Source of the DNA: Verrucomicrobiota bacterium
GTDB taxonomy: Bacteria; Verrucomicrobiota; Verrucomicrobiae; Chthoniobacterales; UBA10450
Length of the DNA: 7,335 bases
Assembly: GCA_003219495.1 (NCBI GenBank)
Contig: QHOZ01000107.1
Span: 610 to 7,944 of the forward strand
Reading direction: 5' to 3'
Notes under the pieces: model-generated
Seen by the model: only the letters and a program-made list of their open reading frames with translations
The model's database searches: none
Told to the model about the DNA's origin: nothing
Position numbers and translations under genes: made by a program
In this document: positions 1 through 4,938 of the stretch, piece after piece
How the letters are laid out: the number at the start of each line of letters is the position of its first letter
How positions within the stretch are numbered: the stretch's first letter is position 1

Positions 1-497
1 AGCGCGGCATAGTCTATCGCCGGCTTCTCCTTCGATGGATCTTCGTGGCCGGTAAAAAACGTTACGTGCGAATTGTCCGCGCGATGCGTCACCGGAATTC
101 CAGCGTAAGCCGGGCCCGCAATTGCCGATGTGATTCCAGGAATAATTTCGAAGCCGATCCCTGCTGCGGCGATAGCCCTGGCTTCTTCCGCGCCGCGGCC
201 GAAGACAAATGGATCGCCGCCCTTGAGGCGTACGACTTGTTTACTCTCGCGAGCTTTATCTATCAGCAACTTGTTGATTTCGTCCTGCTTCAACGCGTGT
301 TCGCCCGCTTTTTTTCCGGCATAAATAATTTCCGCGTCGTCACGCGCCCAACCGAGCGTCTCCGGATTTGCGAGATGATCGTAAACGATTACGTCCGCGC
401 GTTCGATGCACTCCTTGGCGCGCAACGTCACGAGACCTAAATCACCCGGCCCCGCTCCGACCAGATAAACTTTTCCGGCGCTCTTGCTTTTGCTCAT
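1..497 (-). CDS. cobA: Uroporphyrinogen-III C-methyltransferase (SUMT), N-terminal part, cut by window edge
   Basis: SUMT transfers two methyl groups from S-adenosylmethionine to uroporphyrinogen III, giving precorrin-2 for siroheme or cobalamin. About 165 codons are visible and the 3' end lies outside the window. Family motifs occur in the expected order: the SAM-site glycine motif VGAGPGDLGLVTLRA (residues 13-27), VYDHLANPETL (38-48), GKKAGEHALKQDEIN (61-75), RLKGGDPFVFGRGAEEA (90-106), PGITSAIAGPAYAGIPVTHR (120-139) and TFFTGHED (146-153). The ATG at 497-495 overlaps the hemC stop as ATGA, so translation is probably coupled to hemC; no Shine-Dalgarno sequence is visible. Being directly after hemC, it may be a CobA-HemD fusion supplying the missing uroporphyrinogen-III synthase, but that part is not in view. 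The family call is secure; cobA versus cysG-like or fused naming is not. Confidence 0.93.
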   Translation of the reverse strand, partial: MSKSKSAGKVYLVGAGPGDLGLVTLRAKECIERADVIVYDHLANPETLGWARDDAEIIYAGKKAGEHALKQDEINKLLIDKARESKQVVRLKGGDPFVFGRGAEEARAIAAAGIGFEIIPGITSAIAGPAYAGIPVTHRADNSHVTFFTGHEDPSKEKPAIDYAA

Positions 498-1429
498 GCC
501 CGGATTTTCTCGAACAATTCCGCCGCTAATTTCTCGGCGTCTTCGCTCGCTCCGCCAACCATTCCTTCGCGCGGAGTCGTCGCGCCAAGATCAAAAATTT
601 GCGCGCGAAGACTCATGCTCGTTCCGTCAATGTCCGCAAGAACGCCGACCGGCTGATTGCAGTCGGCGTGCAGCAATCGCAAGAACTCGCGCTCGGCACG
701 CAAACCCAAGCGCGTGTCGAAGTGATTGATCGCGGCAACGATCTCGCGCAGTTGTTCGTCGTTGGACCGAATTTGAATGGCGATAATCCCCTGCCCGCCC
801 GCCGGCACAAAAATCTCGCGCGGCAAAATGGCGGTGAAGAATTCTTTCTCTTCGAATTGGACGCGCAACTCGTTCACTCTCAATCCAAGGCGCTCCAATC
901 CAGCCTGCGCCAGAACAATTCCGTGCCACCGATCGGTCGCGAGCTTGCGCAAACGCGTAGGCACGTTGCCGCGAAGATCGACAATCTCCAGGTCGGGCCG
1001 CTTCCAGCGCAATTGATGCTGGCGCCGCACGCTTCCGGTCGCGACAACTCCGTTGCCCGGCAACGAATCTAGATCGCATGCCGTCGTCGCCACCAGCACG
1101 TCGTCGACCGGGTCGCGCGGCAAAACGGCTGCGATCTCGGTATTCGGCGCGAGCGAACTCGGTAAATCTTTCGCGCTATGAATGGCGAGATCGATTTCCC
1201 CGCTCACCAGCTCGCGTTCGATCGCGCCCGTGAAGAGTCCTTTGCGGCCCGCGCGAATATCGGTAATCGCCGTCTTCTCATCATCACCGCGCGTAGTAAT
1301 GATTTTGATTTCGAATTTCAAATCGCCCCAGCGTTTTTGCAACGCGTCGACCACGAGTCCCGTTTGTCGCAGCGCGAGCTCGCTCCCGCGAGTGCCGAGC
1401 ACAATCTTGATGCGGCGTGGTCGATTCAT
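494..1429 (-). CDS. hemC: Porphobilinogen deaminase (hydroxymethylbilane synthase)
   Basis: Polymerises four porphobilinogen units to hydroxymethylbilane in the cytosol, upstream of HemD and SUMT. The 311-residue product is close to the usual 310 or so. Visible motifs: LGTRGSELAL (11-20), TTRGDD (45-50), GRKGLFTGAIERELVSGEID (61-80), the catalytic Asp in HSAKDLP (Asp88), TGSVRRQHQL (131-140), DLRGNVPTRL (151-160), VPAGGQGIIAIQ (208-219), and Cys257 in HADCNQPVGVLA, which carries the dipyrromethane cofactor. I chose the ATG at 1429; an in-frame TTG at 1468 would add 13 residues of non-family sequence that runs through an intergenic hairpin. It is the third gene of the minus-strand operon, about 49 bp after hemA, and overlaps the SUMT start by ATGA. 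All key residues are present, so it should be active. Confidence 0.96.
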   Translation of the reverse strand: MNRPRRIKIVLGTRGSELALRQTGLVVDALQKRWGDLKFEIKIITTRGDDEKTAITDIRAGRKGLFTGAIERELVSGEIDLAIHSAKDLPSSLAPNTEIAAVLPRDPVDDVLVATTACDLDSLPGNGVVATGSVRRQHQLRWKRPDLEIVDLRGNVPTRLRKLATDRWHGIVLAQAGLERLGLRVNELRVQFEEKEFFTAILPREIFVPAGGQGIIAIQIRSNDEQLREIVAAINHFDTRLGLRAEREFLRLLHADCNQPVGVLADIDGTSMSLRAQIFDLGATTPREGMVGGASEDAEKLAAELFEKIRA

Positions 1430-1448
1430 CGCTGCATCTTCTGTAGCG

Positions 1449-1466
1449 GCGGCTGTCCTCAGCCGC
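1449..1466. repeat. Perfect 7-bp hairpin in the hemA-hemC gap
   Basis: GCGGCTG (1449-1455), loop TCCT, CAGCCGC (1460-1466): a perfect GC-rich stem with a tetraloop, inside the only non-overlapping junction of the operon. There is no following T-run on either strand, so it does not look like a classical terminator. It could be an mRNA processing or stability element, or a short REP-like unit. It lies 20 bases upstream of the chosen hemC start. Confidence 0.5.
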
Positions 1467-1478
1467 AAGCAACACGCC

Positions 1479-2546
1479 TTACGATTCCGAAGCGCGCAGC
1501 GAACTGTCGGCCACCGCTGGATGTTCCGCCGAAGCCGAGCGATTCAAACCCTGCGCGAGCGATTCGTTAAATTCGGTCACGTGTTTGGAAATGATTTCTT
1601 CGGCGGCGGCAAATTGCGCCCGGCGCGTGGCCAATGATTGATCCGCGATGCTTCGCAACGAATCGATGTCGTAAAGATAAACGCCTTCGAGCGCGTTCAC
1701 ATCCGGCGCGACATCGCGAGGCACCGCAATGTCGATGATAAAAAGCGGCCGATCGATGCGATCCCGAACGACCGGCGCGAGCTTTTCCTGCGAAATCAAC
1801 GGCAGCTCCGACGATGTCGATGTCAGCAGAATGTCGATCTCAGCGCATTGTCGTGGCCATTCGTCAAAAGGAACCGCGCGCCCGCCGATTGCGCCGGCGA
1901 GCGATTGCGCGCGCTCGGGCGAACGATTGCTCACGCGCAAATCGGAAACGCCGCGCGATACCAGCGCGCGCACCGTGCGCTCGCTTGTTTCTCCCGCGCC
2001 GATCACGAGCACTTTGCAATTATTGAGTTCGCCAAAAATTTTCTGGGCAAGATCGACAGCCACCGAGCCTACCGAAACCGCGCCGCGAGTGATCTCCGTA
2101 TGCGTGCGCACGTGCTTGGCCACGCGAAAGGCGCGTTGGAAGAGGCGGTGCAAATATCGTCCCGCCGCGCCGGCGATTCGCGCCGCCTCATAAGCTTTCT
2201 TCGCTTGCCCGAGAATTTCCGTTTCGCCCACAACCATCGAGTCCAAGCCCGATGCGACGCGAAACAAATGCCGCACACAATCTACGTTTTCGTAGCGATA
2301 AAATGTGTCGAGCCGATCGTCGACTTCGATCGCATTCGCGCGGGCTAGACAACGCGCGATCTGGGTTGTCGGAATAAACTGCTCGGCGGCGGCGTAGACT
2401 TCGACGCGATTGCATGTGCTGAGCAGCAGCGCTTCGTTGCAGCCGCAATCCCGCAGCACGCGATCGATCTCGGCGTGCCCGGCGAAATTTTCGCGCGTTT
2501 CTACGTCCGCGTTGTGATGACTGAGACCGACGCAAAACAAGTTCAT
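1479..2546 (-). CDS. hemA: Glutamyl-tRNA reductase, short form
   Basis: NADPH-dependent reduction of glutamyl-tRNA to glutamate-1-semialdehyde, the first committed step of C5-pathway tetrapyrrole synthesis. The 355-residue product shows GLSHHNADVETRE (7-19), the catalytic Cys45 in LSTCNRVEVYA, SGLDSMVVGETEILGQAKKA (99-118), the dinucleotide-binding VLVIGAGETSE (179-189), VSNRSPERA (205-213) and IDIAVPRDVAPDV (271-283). The spinal helix follows (about 298-330), then a tail with no family similarity. Usual length is about 420 or more, and the C-terminal dimerisation domain is missing. The ATG at 2546 overlaps the upstream stop as ATGA and starts exactly at the family N-terminus. The long upstream extension of the frame to 2720 is a shadow of the preceding gene. 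The catalytic and NADPH domains look intact. Confidence 0.95.
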   Translation of the reverse strand: MNLFCVGLSHHNADVETRENFAGHAEIDRVLRDCGCNEALLLSTCNRVEVYAAAEQFIPTTQIARCLARANAIEVDDRLDTFYRYENVDCVRHLFRVASGLDSMVVGETEILGQAKKAYEAARIAGAAGRYLHRLFQRAFRVAKHVRTHTEITRGAVSVGSVAVDLAQKIFGELNNCKVLVIGAGETSERTVRALVSRGVSDLRVSNRSPERAQSLAGAIGGRAVPFDEWPRQCAEIDILLTSTSSELPLISQEKLAPVVRDRIDRPLFIIDIAVPRDVAPDVNALEGVYLYDIDSLRSIADQSLATRRAQFAAAEEIISKHVTEFNESLAQGLNRSASAEHPAVADSSLRASES

Positions 2547-3343
2547 GGCGTGTGCGTCGACGTTGTGAAAGTAATTCCCCACAAGAGCGTCAGGGCCGCG
2601 CTGAAGCCGATGATGCAAAGCGCGGCGACGCGTTTTGGTGCAAACCAGCGGAGATATCGGCCTTGCAGAATCAAACCGTAAAGAATCCAAACCGCGGTCG
2701 CGCAGGTGATCTGGATCCACGGCAATGGTTCACCGACGAAGAATCCGCTGATTAAGCCGAGCGTATAGAGCGCAAATCCCCACCAGAGAAGTCGCGTGAT
2801 CGCGGCGAACAAATCGCTCAGCGGCGGCAATCGATAAAAAATGGAATGGAGCTCGCGCGTTTTGAGTTGTCGCTCCTGATTCAAATACATCACGCCCGCG
2901 ATGCACGCCAACGCGAACGCGCCGTAAGCGACGAGTGAAATCGAAGCGTGAAATTCCAACCACGAGTTCGCCGGCGCGCGCTGCGTGTGCGGATGATCGA
3001 TCGGCGCGACGAGCGCGAAGATTTGCAGCAGCACGACCAGCGGCGCGGTGAACGCACCCATAAGCGACAAGCGGTATGCCGGACCGACCAGGACGTAGAA
3101 AAGCGCGACCGCCCAGGCCACGAAAATGACGACCTCGAACAAATTCGTGATCGGGCAACGCCCAATTGCGTGACCGCGGACCGACAAGAACGCGGTTTGG
3201 AAAATAAAACCCGCGCCGACGGCAAAGAAATTGAAACGCAACGGCCGGAAAAGACCGTCGCGCATTTCCAGGGCCGTGTGCGCGATTGCCAACAGAAAAC
3301 AAACCGTCGAGGCGATGAGAAGATATCGATCCACCGGGAGCAT
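2543..3343 (-). CDS. HemX/CcsA-like integral membrane protein (cytochrome c assembly family)
   Basis: A 266-residue protein with about eight hydrophobic segments (near 7-25, 37-56, 69-87, 92-114, 133-153, 186-204, 209-227, 238-258), so an inner-membrane protein. PITNLFEVVIFVAWAVALFY (64-83) and WLEFHASISLVAYGAFALA (128-146, with His132) match the CcsA/ResC/HemX superfamily, and GFALYTLGLISGFF (189-202) is the usual late-helix signature. The tryptophan-rich WWD haem-handling motif that normally follows that helix in true CcsA is absent; the sequence there is EPLPWIQITCATAVWILYG. Its size and place immediately before hemA recall HemX of Bacillus hemAXCDBL operons, which affects HemA level. I therefore favour a HemX-like role in haem synthesis or trafficking over cytochrome c synthetase. 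First gene of the operon; no Shine-Dalgarno sequence before the ATG. Confidence 0.82.
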   Translation of the reverse strand: MLPVDRYLLIASTVCFLLAIAHTALEMRDGLFRPLRFNFFAVGAGFIFQTAFLSVRGHAIGRCPITNLFEVVIFVAWAVALFYVLVGPAYRLSLMGAFTAPLVVLLQIFALVAPIDHPHTQRAPANSWLEFHASISLVAYGAFALACIAGVMYLNQERQLKTRELHSIFYRLPPLSDLFAAITRLLWWGFALYTLGLISGFFVGEPLPWIQITCATAVWILYGLILQGRYLRWFAPKRVAALCIIGFSAALTLLWGITFTTSTHTP

Positions 3344-3345
3344 CT

Positions 3346-3373
3346 ATTCTAGAGACCGGCTTCGCCTTGGCAA
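3346..3373 (-). promoter_or_regulatory. Sigma70-type promoter candidate for the hem operon
   Basis: On the minus strand, TTGCCA (3373-3368, 5 of 6 to TTGACA) and TAGAAT (3351-3346, 5 of 6 to TATAAT) are separated by 16 bp. The -10 box ends only two bases before the operon's first ATG, so the expected transcription start (about 3338-3341) falls at or just inside that codon. That implies a near-leaderless message or translation from the in-frame GTG at 3334. One arm of an inverted repeat (3355-3363) lies in the spacer, a suitable place for a repressor. Confidence 0.45.
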
Positions 3374-3401
3374 TGCCGCGCTTCCTTACTCGGAAGCCGG
3401 T
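3355..3401. repeat. 9-bp inverted repeat overlapping the hem promoter spacer
   Basis: ACCGGCTTC (3355-3363) and GAAGCCGGT (3393-3401) are perfect reverse complements 29 bases apart. A nested 6-bp hairpin, GCTTCC / GGAAGC (3380-3385, 3392-3397), uses part of the right arm. It could be an operator pair flanking the -35 box or an RNA stem. Confidence 0.55.
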
Positions 3402-3437
3402 GCGACCGAAGCGCTCCACGGCCCCAGCCGCACCGGC
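3396..3437. repeat. 9-bp inverted repeat competing with its neighbour
   Basis: GCCGGTGCG (3396-3404) and CGCACCGGC (3429-3437) are perfect reverse complements with a 24-base loop. The left arm shares six bases with the right arm of the 3355-3401 repeat, so in RNA the two stems could not form fully at the same time. Confidence 0.55.
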
Positions 3438-3451
3438 GGACTTATCCGATT

Positions 3452-3487
3452 TGAGGGGTAGACCGGTTCGCGAACGAACTCCCCTCA
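3452..3487. repeat. 7-bp inverted repeat enclosing a 10-bp palindrome
   Basis: TGAGGGG (3452-3458) and CCCCTCA (3481-3487) are perfect reverse complements, and the loop contains the palindrome GTTCGCGAAC (3466-3475). On the plus strand the stem is followed 14 bases later by six Ts, too far for a standard terminator. It could be part of a structured leader upstream of apt. Confidence 0.5.
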
Positions 3488-3564
3488 TTATCCAATACGA
3501 CTTTTTTCGACCGAAGTTCCCACTCAGACGCAATTTTTTTGAAAATAATTGCCAACCGGCGGCG

Positions 3565-3592
3565 TTGACCGGGCTCGCATGCCCGCTAGCAT
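3565..3592 (+). promoter_or_regulatory. Weak promoter-like pair at the start of apt
   Basis: TTGACC (3565-3570, 5 of 6) and TAGCAT (3587-3592, 4 of 6) with a 16-bp spacer. Transcription would begin about 3599-3600, exactly at an in-frame GTG (3600). If used, this would give a leaderless apt message starting at GTG instead of the ATG at 3579. The match is modest and may be chance. Confidence 0.2.
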
Positions 3593-4130
3593 CCGCCTTG
3601 TGGATTCCAGTATCGTTCAAAAATTGCGCGCCGGCGTGCGCGATGTTCCCGATTTTCCAAAAAAAGGGATCATCTTCAAAGACATCACGCCCATCCTGAG
3701 CGATCACAAACTTTTCCGCGCATCCATTGACCTCTTTCTCGAACGCTGCCGCGGAAAGAGGATCGACAAGGTCGTCGGAATCGACGCGCGCGGATTTCTT
3801 TTCGGATCGACCGTCGCTTATGAGCTTGGCGTCGGGTTTGTGCCGATTCGCAAGCGCGGCAAGCTCCCGTACAAAACCGAGATCGCTAAATATTCGCTCG
3901 AGTACGGCGAAGCGGAGATGGAGATGCACATTGACGCGATGGGATCCGGCGAATCCGTCGTGCTCGTTGACGATTTGCTCGCGACCGGCGGAACTTCCGC
4001 CGCTGCGGCTGCCTTGATTCAAAAAGTCGGCGGCAAATTATTGGAAGCGCTGTTTCTCATTGAGCTCGAGTTTTTGAAGGGCCGCGAAAAGCTTGAGCCC
4101 ACGCCGGTCGAAGCGTTCCTGAAGTTCTAG
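3579..4130 (+). CDS. apt: Adenine phosphoribosyltransferase
   Basis: Salvages adenine with PRPP to AMP plus pyrophosphate; cytosolic and homodimeric in the family. The product of 183 residues (from ATG 3579) matches the usual 170-185. Motifs in order: RDVPDFPKKGIIFKDITPIL (21-40), the typical N-terminal signature; KVVGIDARGFLFG (64-76); GVGFVPIRKRGKLPYKT (84-100); SLEYGEAEMEMHIDA (106-120), which places the conserved Glu-Tyr; and the PRPP-binding loop VVLVDDLLATGGTS (127-140). A TTG at 3549 would add ten unrelated residues and a GTG at 3600 would remove seven; neither changes the fold. No Shine-Dalgarno sequence is visible before the ATG. Transcribed alone, divergent from the hem operon, and its stop overlaps that of the opposing small gene. 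Confidence 0.96.
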   Translation: MPASIRLVDSSIVQKLRAGVRDVPDFPKKGIIFKDITPILSDHKLFRASIDLFLERCRGKRIDKVVGIDARGFLFGSTVAYELGVGFVPIRKRGKLPYKTEIAKYSLEYGEAEMEMHIDAMGSGESVVLVDDLLATGGTSAAAAALIQKVGGKLLEALFLIELEFLKGREKLEPTPVEAFLKF

Positions 4131-4450
4131 CGTTCCTTCACGACAACGCGCACATCAATCTCCTGGTGCGCGAGCTGATCGTGGATTTGCCCGAACAAAT
4201 CGAGCGCACGCGCGTCCGGCATGTGCGTGCAACGCACTTCAATCCGCGCCCGCTTTTGCGCGAGCACCGGATCCCACTCCGCAAATTCGCCATCGAGCAA
4301 AAACGAAACGTACTGCAATTGATGGAGCTGCTCATCCGAACCATTCCACGGCTCCGGCTCGTTCATCACCAGAACGGCTTCATCGCGCTTCGGATCGTGC
4401 CCAATTAGGTCGATCACGCCCACGCGCTGCTCGTTGTGCGGCTCTTCCAT
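4127..4450 (-). CDS. Small DUF6572-like protein of unknown function
   Basis: 107 residues from the ATG at 4450, no signal peptide or membrane segment, acidic in the middle, presumably cytosolic. The N-terminal pattern RVGVIDLIGHDPKRDEAVLV (9-28), then a Trp-Asn-Gly-Ser-Asp stretch, LHQLQYVSFLLDGEF and an RARIEV strand, resembles the DUF6572 family layout (VIDAIG..., WxD, LQxKLNAYLxF, then a beta strand and a final helix). That match is from memory of the family pattern, so moderate only, and no biochemical role is known to me. An ATG at 4477 would add nine residues inside the regulatory repeat, so 4450 is preferred. It is divergent from queF across a 41-bp gap, and its TAG stop overlaps the apt TAG in the sequence CTAG. 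Confidence 0.7.
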   Translation of the reverse strand: MEEPHNEQRVGVIDLIGHDPKRDEAVLVMNEPEPWNGSDEQLHQLQYVSFLLDGEFAEWDPVLAQKRARIEVRCTHMPDARALDLFGQIHDQLAHQEIDVRVVVKER

Positions 4451-4455
4451 TGCAG

Positions 4456-4488
4456 TTGAACGTTGATCGTTGTGCATGGAACGTTCAA
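4456..4488. promoter_or_regulatory. Perfect 9-bp inverted repeat in the divergent queF gap; operator candidate
   Basis: TTGAACGTT (4456-4464) and AACGTTCAA (4480-4488) are exact reverse complements, with centres 24 bp apart. They fill most of the 41-bp gap between the DUF6572-like start (4450) and the queF ATG (4492). Each arm contains the self-complementary AACGTT. It could bind a dimeric regulator controlling both genes, or form an RNA stem just before the queF start codon. I see no preQ1-riboswitch pattern here. Confidence 0.5.
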
Positions 4489-4491
4489 GCG

Positions 4492-4938
4492 ATGAAGCGC
4501 GCGAAATCCAAGGCTGGTAATCTGACTTTACTCGGTCGTAGCGAAACGAAATTGCCGGCCGCGCCGTCCGAAGCGCGCCTCGAGACGTTTCCAAATCCCG
4601 CGCGCCGGAATTATCACATTCATTTCGAGACCGACGACTTCACCTGTCTTTGCCCGGTCACCGGCCAGCCCGATTTCGCCCGGATCGACATCGATTACGT
4701 GCCCGATCGTCTCTGCGTCGAAAGTAAATCGCTGAAATTTTATCTCGCTTCATACCGCAACGAGCGCGCTTTCAACGAAGCGGTGACGAACGGCATTCTC
4801 GACGATTTCGTGAAGGCTTGCTCGCCGCGCGAAGCGATTGTGACCGCGCAATTTTCCGCGCGCGGCGGAATCGCGCTCACCGTGCGGGCCGAACACCCCG
4901 ATTTTTCGGAAAAGAAGCTTGGCCGTGATGGCCGATGA
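4492..4938 (+). CDS. queF: NADPH-dependent preQ0 reductase, short (unimodular) type
   Basis: Reduces the nitrile preQ0 to the amine preQ1 in queuosine biosynthesis. 148 residues from ATG 4492, typical of the short Bacillus-type enzyme. The catalytic Cys54 is in [13 protein letters not shown] with Asp61 seven residues on, and the QueF signature [15 protein letters not shown] covers 77-91. Glu96, which positions the substrate, is kept, but the preceding residue is Asn95 where characterised enzymes have His (Bacillus His96, E. coli His229). [11 protein letters not shown] (121-131) is the conserved late strand. A TTG at 4450 would extend it through the intergenic repeat and is not favoured; GGAA at 4478-4481 is a weak, distant ribosome-binding candidate. 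Its TGA overlaps the queC ATG as ATGA, so the two are translationally coupled and serve consecutive steps. Confidence 0.94.
   Translation: MKRAKSKAGNLTLLGRSETKLPAAPSEARLETFPNPARRNYHIHFETDDFTCLCPVTGQPDFARIDIDYVPDRLCVESKSLKFYLASYRNERAFNEAVTNGILDDFVKACSPREAIVTAQFSARGGIALTVRAEHPDFSEKKLGRDGR

Larger units (their letters stand above)
3344..3578. other. Divergent intergenic region, 235 bp, rich in inverted repeats
   Basis: No convincing gene lies between the HemX/CcsA-like gene and apt. The region holds a minus-strand promoter (3346-3373), three perfect inverted repeats of 7 to 9 bp between 3355 and 3487, the palindrome GTTCGCGAAC (3466-3475), and an AT-rich stretch with T-runs at 3502-3507 and 3534-3540. 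The repeats suggest either operator sites or a structured RNA leader; their arms partly overlap, so the pairings compete. Confidence 0.6.

Noticed and set aside
1430..1468. An upstream TTG start for hemC
   Set aside because: It adds residues unlike the family and runs through a hairpin; the ATG at 1429 leads directly into the conserved N-terminus.
3344..3500. A tRNA or other housekeeping RNA suggested by the TTCG-containing stems
   Set aside because: No acceptor stem with T-arm and anticodon arm in the right spacing can be drawn on either strand.
3488..3510. An intrinsic terminator formed by the 3452-3487 stem and the T-run at 3502-3507
   Set aside because: Fourteen bases separate the stem from the Ts and no upstream plus-strand gene needs termination there.
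2730..4022. A 430-codon open frame on the minus strand spanning the HemX/CcsA-like gene, the intergenic region and part of apt
   Set aside because: It runs out of frame through two well-identified genes, has no recognisable domain and has shadow-like Arg/Gly-rich composition. Its intergenic part (ATG at 3488) does not end before reaching the neighbouring gene.
4450..4491. An upstream TTG start for queF
   Set aside because: The added 14 residues match no QueF N-terminus and cover the inverted repeat and the other gene's start codon. The ATG at 4492 gives the usual short QueF length.
4451..4491. A preQ1 riboswitch before queF
   Set aside because: The gap is 41 bp and lacks the preQ1 aptamer's C-rich loop and A-rich tail; only the 9-bp inverted repeat is present.
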